Below, piece by piece: positions 36,139 to 47,929 of a DNA stretch of 64,000 nucleotides. A program made the position numbers and the translations under genes. The notes under the pieces were generated by a model that was not told where the DNA came from, made no database searches, and worked only from the letters and a program-made list of their open reading frames with translations. Each line of letters opens with the position of its first letter. Positions within the stretch are counted from its first letter, which is position 1. This DNA is from Opisthocomus hoazin (taxonomy: Eukaryota > Chordata > Aves > Opisthocomiformes > Opisthocomidae). The stretch spans positions 2,170,001-2,234,000 of the forward strand of contig NC_134419.1 of NCBI RefSeq assembly GCF_030867145.1. Direction: 5' to 3'.

Positions 36139-38517
36139 CGGCGCCAGCAACGAGCCCCCAAAGGATGATGCGGGAGAAATTTCTCCCCGACCGCCTTCCC
36201 AGAGCGCCTTGGGAATTCGTTTTGGCTGAAGGATCGCCGGAGCGGGGGAACAAAAGAGAGGGGTCTGCAAGTGCTGAGCCCCAGACACCCCGTGGGGCAC
36301 CCCCAGCCTGGAGACCCCCCCGTCGCCCGTCACCGCAGCGATGGGTACCGCTGCCACCGCCGCCCTCCGAGCTGGATGCGCGGAGCCTGTCCCAGCACGC
36401 TGCCTCGTCTGCCCGCTTCTCTCTGCCAGCCCCCCGGCACAGAGCCTCCCCTCGCCCCCGGCAGCCCCCCGACGCGGCGCGAGACCCACGCCGGCTCCAA
36501 AAACGCTTCTCAGAGCTGCTGCCAGGGCAGGGGGGACTCTGGCTGGGGGTGACAGGCAACGCCAACGTCGGAGTTACACAGGACGCTGCTCGCATCACCC
36601 CAGTAAATGTGAGATACAGAACTGGTTCTGGCAAAATGGGCTTTCACCAGCTCCAGAAGTTCAGCGACGCTGGGTTTTGCCGGCGGGAAAGATGCTTCAA
36701 AACCCCGTCGGCTTGCGCTGCAGCAGCCCCCACGCGCGGCTGCGGGAACAGGAGCTGCATCCCTGCCACGCTCCTCTGCAGCAGCACCCACCGCTGCAAG
36801 GGACCCCAGGGACGGCCCCGTCCTGGGGGCTGGGGACACGCGAGGGTCTGTCCCACGGGCGGAGGGGCTGCGTGCCCAGTTCTGCTCCCCGCCGGGCGCA
36901 GCGGCAGCGTCCCAGTACGGCCAGTCCCTCCCAGCACCCACCAACGCTGCTTTCCAGCATCACCCCGTACCCGCGATGGAAACCCCACTTCCACCTCGCA
37001 CCCGTCCCCACCACCACACGCGTTTCTCGGGATGTCACCCTGCTTGCAGGCGGGGAGAGCAATACCTGCGTCATTTTTCCCCATGGAAAAAAACCCATAA
37101 ATCACATTTTTCCCATAAAAAAAAAAAAGAAATCCAAAAGCCGAGCACCTCCGAGGGTTTGGATGCACCAGTGGGGAAATGAGCTTCAGCACCACAACAA
37201 GGTCCCCACCACGAAGCACCCCCAGCCCCAGAGAAGCACCCCCGGCCCCAACGCCTGGGTGGAAGGACGGGATTATTGAACAGATGGTTCATTTAATCCC
37301 CACAAGCAGCTCCTGCACTCCCCGCACGGGCAGCGAGGTCGCGGGGAAAGGTGCCCAGCGCCTTCGGGAAATCCATTCCTAATCCCAGGGCTCCGCTGCC
37401 CGCCCCGAGGAATCAGGCTGGCACACAAGGCAAGGTGCCCAGGTGATGGGCACGTACCCGCCACGTCCAAATCCCTCCTGGACACACCGAAATAACGCTC
37501 GTCCTCCAAAATTCACATGGCCATCACGTGGCAGGGGGCTGCCAGGGCCACCCCGCAGCCCAGCAGCTCTGCTCCCAGCCGGGGCCGAGCCAGCATCCCA
37601 CCTCCCACCGCTCTCCTGATGCTCCTCAGCAGGGCTCATGTCCCTCAAATGAGCAAGAGGAGTTGTCACGTCCCCTGCAAAGCCCCTTCCGAGCTGGGCA
37701 AGGGGTCAATAATTTCTGGTCACCAAATTCCTCCGTTTTGGTGTATTTTGCACTGCACCGGCGGGAAGCTCCGGGGTTGCTGCTCACCACGGCGCAGCTC
37801 CAGCTTCAGTCGGCTCTGTGGGATGTCTCGACCTTGTGAAATAATTCCCACCGTGTGGCAAGACCGAAACTCATCTACCCGAGGGCAAAATGAACCCCGT
37901 ACCAACGACGCCAGGAACCTGCCCCCCTGCGCGGGCTCTTCCCAAAGTCGGGAGGCACCGGGAGAGCCAGGTCATTGCTGGAGCATCCCCGGCTCTCCGG
38001 GGCGGGCAGCATGCTGGCAAGCCCCTCTCATTTCAAGGGAAAAATCAGTATTTATGGATTTCCAAACGATTTCCAAGCGCCGCTAGCTGACACGTGGGCA
38101 TTTCTCCGCAAAAGTGCTGGAAATCTCAGGCACCTCCTGAAGGATCCCCATTAGGAGGCTGCAAGTAAACACCAACAGATAGAGTCAAGGAAAAAAAAGA
38201 GGCAGAAAATGAGTCACCAGAGCGGATTACTCATATCCGAGCAGAGTCATGCTTTAGGTACATGTGACGGGGGAACGGAGGAGCCCGGCTCGTCCCCCGG
38301 CCGGCCGGGGACACGGTGGCCCCGGGGCAGGCGAGAAGCACGGGGCGCAGCGCGGACGGGGATTTGCTAAATAAAGCCCCAATCCACCGGCCTCATCCCT
38401 GCGCGGGGTCCGGCCCCGGCAAATCCCCCGGCATTAACGGCGGCAGCCGGCGGAGTGTTTACTTCTCCGCGTACGCGGCTCCACAACCCTTTCGCCAAGG
38501 GTTTTTTCGCCCTTTTC

Positions 38518-38733
38518 CATCTGAACATGAGGAAGAACTTCTTCCCTCTGAGGGTGACGGAGCCCTGGCCCAGGCTGCCCAGGGAGGCTGTGGAGTCTCC
38601 TTCTCTGGAGATATTCCAGCCCCGCCTGGACAAGGTCCTGTGCAGCCTGCTGTAGGTGACCCTGCTTCAGCAGGAGGGTTGGACTAGATGACCCACAGAG
38701 GTCCCTTCCAACCCCTACTATTCTGTGATTCGC
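38518..38733 (+). repeat. CR1 LINE 3' end
   Basis: Runs from 'catctgaacatgaggaagaa' to 'ctactattctgtgattcgcc'. The 'caggagggttggactagatg' wording makes it the same subfamily as 56158. Confidence 0.9.
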
Positions 38734-39057
38734 CAAACCATAATTAAACCTTGACTAAAAATACGCTCATCCATTTATCATGGCCGGCAGCGCCCATCAC
38801 CACGCAGCACCGGGGAGTCCTCCCCCATCACCTGCAGAACAGACTTCCCAAAGTTCAACCATCGGCCTCTTCCCCTATAAAATGAGCTTCTTCCACGCAG
38901 GGTGCTGGAGGTCGGCGTGGGTTTGCTGGACGTTACAAATCCTGGGACGCAGGAGTCTCGCTGCGCACGCGGACGTTTGTGCTTTGCCGTAGGACAGCTA
39001 CAGACACCCCAAACCCTCGCATGGGCTGCCACCTGGGCTCCAACGAAGCGACATTTT

Positions 39058-39868
39058 TATGAGATCAGCTGTTAAAAAGGCTTCTCCCTACCCTACGAAG
39101 CTCAACAAGGTGAAGTGCAGGGTCCTGCACATGGGTTGGGGTGATCCCAAGCACAGGCTGGGTGGAGAGCGACTTGAGAGCAGCCCCCAGGAGAAGGACT
39201 TGGGGGTGCTGGTGGATGAGAAGCTCAACATGAGCCGGCAACGTGTACTGGCAGCCCAGAAAGCCAACCATATCCTGGGCTGCATCGAGAGCAGCGTGGC
39301 CACAGGGTGAGGGAGGGGATTCTGCCCCTTGACTCCGCTCTCGTCAGACCCCACCTGGAGTCCTGGGCCCAGCGCTGGAGCCCCCAGCATAAGAAGGACA
39401 GGGATGTGTTGGAGCGGGGCCAGAGGAGGCCACAGAGATCATCCGAGGTCTGGAGCACCTCTGCTACGAGGACAGGCTGAGGGAGCTGGGGCTGGTCAGC
39501 CTGGAGAAGAGAAGGCTCCGGGGTGACCTTAGAGCAGCTGCCAGTGCCTGGAGGGGCTACAGGAAGGGTGGAGAGGGGCTTTTCACAAGGGGGTGCAGTG
39601 ATAGGACAAGGGGGAATGGCTCCAAACTAACAGAGGGCAGAGCTAGATGAGATATGGGGAAGAAATTCTTCCCCCTGAGGGTGGTGAGGCCCTGGCCCAG
39701 GCTGCCCAGAGAAGCTGTGGCTGCCCCCTCCCTGGCAGTGCTCAAGGCCAGGTTGGATGGAGCTCTGAGCACCCTGGGCTGGTGGGAGATGTCCCTGCTC
39801 ATGGCAGGGGGGTTGGAACCAGCTGATCTTCAAGGTCCCTTCCAACCCAAACCATTCTATGATTCTAT
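39058..39868 (+). repeat. CR1 LINE, ORF2 3' end to tail
   Basis: The frame reads [20 protein letters not shown], then [20 protein letters not shown], after which stops and frameshifts appear. It ends in 'caaccattctatgattctat'. This is an older subfamily than the copy at 7150, of the same type as 3503. Confidence 0.92.
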
Positions 39869-41639
39869 ACCAGGGAGGGAGGCTGGGGGCCGCAGGGCCG
39901 CACCAGGAGCATCTCCCCCAGCCCCCAGAGAGCCCGGGAGGGTGCAGAGGCAGCTCAGCCCATCAGCGGGGTCCCGAGCACCCAACTCTCTCAGAAACGC
40001 TGCTGCCCATGGAGCCAAACCGAAAAATGCCGCTCCCCGGGACGCTGCCGGGCTCAACCGCCCTGCCTGGAGTTTCACACGGCCGAAGCACCGCACACGC
40101 ATCTGCTGACCCCGGCAGCAGCAGGGCTGGACCAGCCCGAGGGGAGACCCCAGCCACGAGCCCAGCCAGCCCGCAGCTCGTCACGGGGAGCCCATTGCCA
40201 CCGCCATGGTCTGCCTGGGGCTGGCAGGGGGAGAGGAGCAGCATCCCCCTACATCCCCGGGCCCCTCGCACCACGCAGCCGCTCCGCGCTCCACAACAAA
40301 GCCCGTTACCTTCTGCTCTATTAGTTTCTCCGCTCTATTCATCCCGGGTTTTCCCACGGGCAAAGAGCTCCCCGAGCCCTTTCCAGCTCGGCGAGGGGTG
40401 CGGGAGCGAGCCGGGGTGCCAGGAGCGAGCCTTCACCCGCGGGACGTGTCCCTGGGGAGGGAGGGGAGGTGGCTGGGGTGCCCGCTTTCCCGGGGAGAAC
40501 GCGCTCATCTCCTGTTCTAAGGGAGACTCAGCACCTTGGGGAATGGAGAAGGGCAGAACTTCAGCGTGGAAGAAGCTCACTGGGAGCGGAGCACAGCACA
40601 GGACCCCTCCTGCCCCCCCCCAGCATGCAGGGAACAGCCCAGGGGTCACAGAACCCTGCCTGGCTCCCGAAGAGCACCCTGCACCCAGGCTGAGAACCAG
40701 CACAGCAGCACCCCACAGGACCCCAAACCATCTCCCCCCCCAAAAAATCACCACCTCAGCACAAGCCACAACAGCGTTGGACACGGGCAGTCGGTTCCTC
40801 TGAACCCAAGCGTGGCATCTCATGGGACCAGCTGGCTGCGTCACCAGGCACGAGCAGGACGTGGGGTACGGAGGGCAGCCAGCCCTGCCCAGTGCCCCCC
40901 AAAAACTCACATTTTGCCACCTGCCCCACTCACAGGCCGACTTCAAGCCAGCTCTGCCATAATTAATGGCAATTATGTCGGCAGAGGTAATCAGGCTACA
41001 CCCTGGGGTACAGCGGCACGGTGGGAGCCCCACGCATGCCCTGCGAGGAGCTGCCACTGGGATTGCCCCTCCACATCACCACTCCATATCGCTGCGAAGA
41101 GGGGCCACATCCAGAACACCCCACATCCCAGGGACCAGCACCGCTGGTGGAGCGGCCACCAAACCCCCCCTCTGCCCAGCCAGGAGGGACCCTCCGGCAC
41201 GCACCACTACCTACCTTCCTCTGCTCCCTCCTGCCCTGCCTCTCAGCAGCCTCCCCGGCACTAGAAGCTTCTCCCGGCCCCCACCCCTGCTAATCAGGGG
41301 CTAATCAGGTTAATTACCTGCCCCACTGCTCAGCACCACACCCAGCAGGGCTGAGGCGCAGCTGCTCCAGGGATGCTCCGGACAAAACCCTGCCCAGGCA
41401 CCTCCGCAGCCCCGCACGCACCCAGGCCTGAGGGGGACCAACCGCTGGGAAAGAGACAGCAGAGGGGACAGGGTTAATCACTGTTAATTGCCTTTTTCTT
41501 TTCTTTTTTTTTGCTAGAAAGAAGGCTTTCAAGAACGCAGAAATGGTCCTCGTGTGCCCCACAGGCATGGGGTTCAGCAGCCCCGCTTCACACCCCATGC
41601 CTGGTCCTAAATATTATTTAACAATATTAAGTATTAGTA

Positions 41640-41970
41640 ATATTATATAATATATTGTAATATATTGATAATATTATTTAATATATAAATAATAATATAT
41701 TAATAATGCTACAATATTTATTGATCATATTAAATAACATTACACCCCCCGCCCCACGTTGCAGCCAGTGTCCCTGTCAGGCACAGGGAAGGGGAAGCAT
41801 AATACACGATAACATATTATAATATATTATAATAATAACATTATTTAATATATAAATAATGTTATGATACATTAATAATGCTACAATATTTATTGATAAT
41901 ATTAAACAACATTATCCCCCCGCCCCGCGTTGCAGCCAGCGTCCCTATTGGGCGCAGGGAAGGGGGAGTC
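41640..41970. repeat. AT-rich tandem duplication with a GC core, ~171-bp period
   Basis: Two tandem units, roughly 41640-41810 and 41811-41970. Each holds an AT-only stretch with 'atttaatatataaataat' and 'aatgctacaatatttattga', followed by a GC core 'gttgcagccag' and 'cagggaaggggga'. Shared words recur 171-172 bp apart. The AT segments are rich in inverted TATTAATA-type words. Confidence 0.88.
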
Positions 41971-41981
41971 CAAGGCATGGG

Positions 41982-41999
41982 CCCCCCCCCCCCCCCCCC
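41982..41999. repeat. Poly(C) run
   Basis: 18 consecutive C on the plus strand, just after the AT/GC duplication. Confidence 0.9.
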
Positions 42000-42431
42000 G
42001 GGCATGCACACACAGGGGAGCCCCCAAAACCACAGTTTCACCCCATTCTGCCCAAAGAAGGCTTCTTTTCACTCGGAAGGCTGCACCCCAAGGGTGGCAA
42101 GGGGGGGGCTCGACAGCACACGTTCCCCTCTTCCCCGTAGTTTAATTACAACATCAATTAGCAAGGGCGAAAAAAAATTCCAAGAAGAAGGCTGGGATCA
42201 CCTGTGATCCGGAGCGAAAGAAAATAAAGCGAGCAAAGAGGCAGCGCCCGGCACCCAGCTTCTGCCCCGCTGCCAGCTTGGGGGGGGGTCTCCCCATGGG
42301 GGACACCAGCCCCGCGCGCCCCACAGCTCTGGGATGGGGAGCCCCGCTGCAAGATGAACGGGGAATTTTTGCGCTACTCCAAATCCAGCAGTGTTTCAGA
42401 CGTGTTTTCCCTCTCGGCTTATTCACAGGAT

Positions 42432-42980
42432 CCCAGCATGGCAGGGGTTGGCAGGGCCCTCTGTGGGTCACCCAGCCCAACCCCCTGCCCAAGCAGGGGC
42501 ACCCAGAGCCGGCTGCACAGCACCGCGGCCAGGCGGGGCTGGAATATCTCCAGAGAAGGAGACTCCACAGCCCCTCTGGGCAGCCTGGGCCAGGGCTCCG
42601 TCACCCTCAGAGGGAAGAAGTTCTTCCTCATGTTCAGACAGAACTTCCCAGGCTCCAGTTTGTGCCCGTTGCCCCTTGTCCTGTCGCTGGGCACCACTGG
42701 AAAGAGTCTGGCCCCGTCCTCCTGACCCCCACCTTTCAATATTTATGGGCATTTCCAAGGTCCCCTCTCAGCCTTCTCTTCTCCAGGCTGAACAAGCCCA
42801 GTTCCCTCAGCCTCTCCTCGTAGCAGAGATGCTCCAGTCCCCTCCTCATCCTCGCAGCCCTCCGCTGGACTCTCTCCAGTAGCTCCTCATCTTTCTTGAA
42901 CTGGGGAGCCCAGCACTGGACACAGCACTGCAGATGGGGCCTCCCCAGGGCAGAGCAGAGGGGGAGGAGAACCTCCCTCA
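42432..42980 (-). repeat. CR1 LINE, ORF2 end to tail
   Basis: Runs from 'agcatggcaggggttggcag' to 'gggggaggagaacctccctc'. The minus strand reads [18 protein letters not shown], then [20 protein letters not shown]. It is closely related to the copy at 7150. Confidence 0.92.
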
Positions 42981-43837
42981 AACTTCATTAACTTTAAAGA
43001 GTTGAAAATAGCCAACCCCCTTGACCAGTCAGGAGCAAACCCCCAGTCCCTGGGAGCAACGGGGCTCTGCCGCATCCGTGTGGGAGCCGGACCAACGCAG
43101 CCCACTCGAGTCCGGCAAAACCTGGGATTTTTATCCTTTTTTTGAGGGGGGGAAAAGGTTTCAACCCAAATAGCTCAGCTGAGAATGAGGTTATGGAAAA
43201 AAAATGTAATTTTAACACTGAAAATATTCATTTTTCTGCTGCAGAACCCTCCTACCTCTGCTCCCCCGGCCCTAAGAGCTTGCTGCGGGGCTCCTGCGAG
43301 GGTTTACCTGTATTTTGCTGCGGAGAGGGCTGCTGCTCGGGCATCGGGGTGCTCCTATGGGTGATTGCGTGGGCTTGGCACCCACCCTTGCTCAACAGCC
43401 CGGCGCGGGGGCTGCCAGAAATGCCCTTCATGTGATTGCACCCTCCAGCCACCCGCAACGTGGCCCATATAGCCAGGGAAGCAACATTTATCCCTCCCTC
43501 GTGAATAAAAAATGCTTTTTCTGCAACATCCGTGTGGTAAGACTCTATAAAAAGGCGGGGGAGCTGAAGGCGGTGCGTGTTGGGTGGGAGGAGCGGAAGG
43601 TGGGAGCAGAAGACGAGCGATGGGTCCCACTGGTCAGTTTGGATCCCACCAGCGGCGCTCGGCCAGGGAGCATGGGACCTGGAGCTCCCACGGAGCAGGA
43701 GGGAGCGGCGCCGGAGCGTGTCGGGGTGGGCAGAGGGCAGGGGGTCGCGCTGGGAAACACCCCTGCAGCCTGCTGGAAAAGACAGAGGGATCCCCAAAGG
43801 TGAGCACCCCAACGCGGGCCTGGAGACGCTGCCTCCA

Positions 43838-44440
43838 GCTGTGCAAGGTTCCAGCTGTGTAGGGTTCCAGTTATGCAGGGTTCCAGCTGTGTGGGGTTGT
43901 GGGGTTCCAGCTGTGTGGGGTTCCAGTGTTGCAAGGTTCCAGCTGTGTAGGGTTCCAGTTATGCAGGGTTCCAGCTGTTTGGGGTTCTGGCTGTGTGGGG
44001 TTCCAGCTGTGTGGGGATCCAGCTGTGTGGGGTTCCAGTTATGCGGGGTTCCAGCTGGGTGCAGGGTTCCAGCTGTGCAAGGTTCCAGCTGTGCGGGGTT
44101 CTGGCTGTGTGGGGTTCCAGCTGTGTGGGGTTCCAGTTATGCGGGGTTCCAGCTGGGTGCAGGGTTCCAGCTGTGCGGGGTTCCGGCTGTGTGGGGTTCC
44201 AGCTGTGTACAGGGTTCCAGTTATGCAGGGTTCCAGCTTTGAGGTTCCAGATGTGCGGGGTTCTGGCTGTGCATGGCTCCAGCTGCGCAGTGGTGCAGCT
44301 GTCCCAGGTCCCAGCTGCGCAGGGGTCCAGCTGTGCACTGATCCAGCTGTGCGATGATCCGGCCATGTGGGGTTCCAGCTGTGCGTGGCTCCAGCTGTGC
44401 CGACTCCAGCCGTGCGTGTCCCTGCTGCGTGTCCAGGCCA
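43838..44440. repeat. Minisatellite A, 16-bp unit with CAGCTG
   Basis: Tandem degenerate units of the form ggttccagctgtgtgg, with variants (ccagttatgcaggg, ccagctgggtgcaggg) in higher-order order. The plus strand carries regularly spaced GGGG. The repeats fade into more divergent tggctccagctgtg units after ~44260. The 16-bp period means each frame cycles through all three phases, giving an apparent 16-residue peptide period. Confidence 0.92.
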
Positions 44441-44539
44441 TGTCCCCGCAGCGGCCACCCCGCTGTGCCCGTCCTGGCTGTGCAGCGTCCGGCCCTGCGC
44501 TGTGCAGTGGCCTGGGGCCTCGGCAGATGGAGCTGCGCA

Positions 44540-45420
44540 GCTGTGCAGGCAGCTGTGAGGAGGCAGGATGGGAGCTGTGCAGCTGTGCTGGTAGCTGTAC
44601 AGGCAGGATGGGAGCTGACCAGATGTGCAGGCAACCATGTGCAGGCAGGATGGGAGCTGTGCAGCTGTACAGGCAGCTGGAAAGGCAGGATTGGAGCTGT
44701 GCAGATGTGCTGGCAGCTGTGTGCAGGCAGGATGGGAGCTGAGCAGACAGGATGGGAGCTGTGCAGACGTGCAGGCAGCTGAGCAGGCAGGATGGGAGCT
44801 GAGCAGGCAGGATGGGTGTTGTGCAGCTGTGCTGGCAGCTGTGCTGGCAGGATGGGAGCTGTGCAGCTGTGCAGGCAGTTGTGTGCAGGCAGGATGTGTG
44901 CAGGCAGGATGGGAGCTGTGCAGCTGTGCCGGCAGGATGGGAGCTGAGCAGGCAGGATGGGGGCTGTGCAGGCAGGACGGGAGCTGTGCAGCTGTGCAGG
45001 CAGCTGTGTGCAGGCAGGGTGGGAGCTGTGCAGATGTGCAGGCAGGATGGGAGCTGTGCAGCTGTGAGGAGGCAGGATGGGAGCTGAGCAGGCAGGGTGG
45101 GAGCTGAGCAGGCAGGATGGGAGCTGTGCAGCTGTGCCGGCAGGATGGGAGCTGTGCAGCTGTGAGGAGGCAGGGTGGGAGCTGTGCAGATGTGCAGGCA
45201 GGATGGGAGCTGAGCAGGCAGGATGGGAGCTGTGCAGCTGTGCACGCAGCCGTGAGGAGGCAGGGTGGGAGCTGTGCAGATGTGCAGGCAGGATGGGAGC
45301 TGAGCAGGCAGGATGGGAGCTGTTCAGATGTGCTGGCAGCTGTGTGCAGGCAGGGTGGGAGCTGTGTAGGCAGGACGGGAGCTGTGCAGCTGTGCAGGCA
45401 GCTGTGAGGAGGCAGGATGG
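44540..45420. repeat. Minisatellite B, 24-bp-based unit with CAGCTG
   Basis: About 27 units built on gcaggatgggagctgtgcag plus ctgt, interspersed with gcaggcagctgtgtgcaggc-type and gcagatgtgcaggc variants. A higher-order block of ~86 bp repeats at about 45166 and 45253. The 24-bp core is a multiple of three, so long open frames arise on both strands (minus-strand SCLHSCTAPILPAQL repeats). Confidence 0.92.
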
Positions 45421-45577
45421 GGCTGGCAGCGGGTGCCGCAGCGTGCTGAGCCCCTCGCCATGGGGACCCGCGCTCCCCGGGGACGGCTCCCCGGCCCTGC
45501 CGCTGCCACCGACCGAAACCTGCCCGCAGCGCGGCGGTGACCCCCTCCTCAGGCCGGCCAGTCCACCCCGAACCTCA

Positions 45578-45651
45578 GCGTGCCGCACCCCGGCGTGTGC
45601 CACGCCGCACCCCAAAGCGCAGCGGGGTGCACCCCAAAGCGCGGCGTGACG
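45578..45651. repeat. Short GC-rich tandem repeat
   Basis: About three imperfect copies of gccgcaccccaaagcgc, lying just beyond minisatellite B. Confidence 0.7.
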
Positions 45652-47785
45652 CCCGGCCGGCGCAGGGCTGCTCGCAGGGCCCACCCTGGGGCAGCGCAGC
45701 GGGACGGTGGCGAAGGCAAAGGAAGAAATGAGCCAGAACAATTTCACATAACCAAAATCCTCGGCTTGACCCCAGCCCTGGGGGGCAGAGAGACCTTGGG
45801 GTCACACTCCTTGTGTCACCCCAAAAGGGACGACAGGGAGAGCTGAAGCACCTCTTAAATGACATCGGCTGGGCCACAGCCCGTCGCGTCCTTCCCGGGA
45901 CCGCAGCCGGCATCCCCGCTGCCGGACCGGACTCCCACCTCCCCTTCGCGCGGCGGCTACCGGTGCCGTGAGCGCTCGGGCTCCGTTCCAGCGCCGCAGG
46001 CTCGATAAAATCTGTGCTCGGTGCGCCAGCCCCCGGCTCCTTCCTGTTTTTGACTGCAAAACTGTCAGCGCTTCGGCTCTTCATCTCTTTTTTTTTTTCA
46101 GCTGTAGGACTTGTAGGTGAACTCGAAGCCAGCGGTGCCCAGATCTCCTGGGCTAGCAAACCGCTTCCGCCACTTCGCAGATCCTCACGGCGGGATCGTA
46201 GCCCGGGAAATGCTGCACCCCGCGGGGTGGCACGCAGGGGGACACGGGGCCAGGGAGCGTGGCGTGCTCGGGGACACGGGGCGTCTCCCAAGCGAAGGTG
46301 ATGGACGTGGAGCAAACCTCGGGTGGGGGGCTGAAACGTGAGCAATCGCCTTCCAGGCACCGAGCACCCGCTGCGATCAGATCGCGTTTCTCCGCGTGTT
46401 TGTGCTGTGTGTGCGAGCCCGAGGTGGTGGCCGTGGCTTCAGCCACCTCGATGGTTGGTCTCTGGTGGCCCCAAAGCAGTGACCTGCGTCCCCGGCCCCA
46501 GCCAGGCCTGCGGTGAGGGGCAGGGGACACCCTGAAACGCCGGCCTGGTGGCTTGGCACAAAGCTGCCGCTGCGCGTCGTTATTCGGATGAGAAAATTGC
46601 GTTCTCAAAGCATTTCCTCGGAAGAAACTCAAGATTTCTTCCACGCTTTTCACCGGTGGCAGGGCCCGGCAGCGACTTGCAGCCACCGGCGTGCATCGCC
46701 CGCGGAAACGCCCGCGCTCATCCCGGACTCCTGTGGAAAAAGAACACAGAGGGGAAAAAAGGGCCTGGAAAACCGGCCCCACACCCAGGAGAGCAGGCAC
46801 AGCGCCTGGGCGCCATGGGAAAAAGCAACAGGGCTGGCTGATTGTTTTATTTCTTCGCATCGTGGTTTTCACTAACAACGCCGACCTCCGGGTCAGAAGT
46901 TTCCTGGCAGCGGCGGGGACTCCGTGGGACCCTTGTCCCCACACCCCAGGCAGCCGGGAGGGGCCGGCACTGCTGCGAACAGCGGCTGCTCCCCAGGATG
47001 GATGCCCACCAGCAGCTGGTCCCCGGGACGGGTGCCCACGGGTGGGTTTGGAGCTGCTGGAAACCCCCCCAGCACCCCAGCTCTGTGGCCTCGGGGGAAG
47101 CTGTGACCTGGAGGACGGCCGCTGCCGGGGTGGGGGCTCTGGTGACACCCACCGCTGACAGCGTGTGCTCCCCTCACCCCTCGCCCCACGGCTGGAGGTC
47201 CCGAGCCCCCCTCCTGGGCAGCTGCACAGGATGGTGGCACAGCTGGTTGCACACCCCGGTTGCAGACCCGGGATCCAGCCCCTCTCTGGAAAGGCGCACT
47301 CTCTGCACCCCGTTTTGCCACAGGTTTTGGTTTTCCCCCTGCTTTCCCCCCATACCCGAGCCAAAATTGCCAAACAGAGCCGAGACGCGTCCTCATCCCC
47401 CGAGGAGAGGAGGGAAACTGAGGCAGCAAGCCGTCCCGCACCTGACCGGGGATTTCCCATCCCGAAAACTGAAGCAGAACAGAAGGAATTTGGGTTAGTT
47501 TTGGAAGGTAGCCACCATCAGAGCCTTTCCTCGGAGCAGAAGCGAACGGAGGCCGCTGTCCCAGCGCTGGAGCAGCCCCGCTGCGTTGGCACCCGCTGCC
47601 TGACGGAACCAGGTCACTGGCAGAAGAAGAACAGCGGCTGATGGAGTGGAGGGGAGGGGGCTGGGCAGAGCACCCAGTCCCTGTGCCACGCTGCTCACCC
47701 CCAGTGCATCTGCTGCCTGCGGCCTGGTGCTTCCCCCGCAGACCAGCTCCTTGCTGGCCCTCCGAGCCGGCCTCCTGCTCCACCC

Positions 47786-47912
47786 AGAATCCCAGCATGG
47801 TCGGGGTTGGCAGGGCCCTCTGCGGGTCACCCAGCCCAACCCTCTGCCCAAGCAGGGTCACCTCTGGGTGCACAGGACCGCGTCCAGGCGAGTCTTGAAT
47901 ATCTCCAGATAG
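47786..47912 (-). repeat. CR1 LINE 3' end, short copy
   Basis: Begins 'cagaatcccagcatggtcgg' and ends 'gaatatctccagatag'. It is truncated where related copies continue 'agaaggagactcc'. Confidence 0.87.
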
Positions 47913-47929
47913 TTTGCAGCCCCTGCGAA

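Larger units (their letters stand above)
34050..36620 (-). promoter_or_regulatory. SGIP1: CpG-rich island, likely SGIP1 promoter
   Basis: CpG density is visibly far above the AT-rich intron on the left. The start-codon exon (35425-35469) lies inside it. That exon has its own acceptor (TATTTTTTCAG), so at least one non-coding first exon must lie upstream, at higher coordinates. Possible first-exon donors on the minus strand are CCG|GTAATT at 35932/35931 and GAG|GTATGG at 35869/35868. I cannot choose between them. No TATA box is evident. Confidence 0.6.

Noticed and set aside
37184..37204. Possible REST/NRSF site (ttcagcacc) upstream of SGIP1
   Set aside because: Only the left half-site matches; the ggacagcgcc right half is absent.
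36072..37279. Long plus-strand frames (342 and 312 codons) in the CpG-rich region
   Set aside because: High GC removes stop codons in several frames at once, and the peptides are Pro/Ala/Arg-rich with no conserved motif. They are not supported as genes.
43838..45420. CRISPR-like array
   Set aside because: The repeats are degenerate and directly tandem, without unique spacers, in a vertebrate genome. It is a minisatellite.
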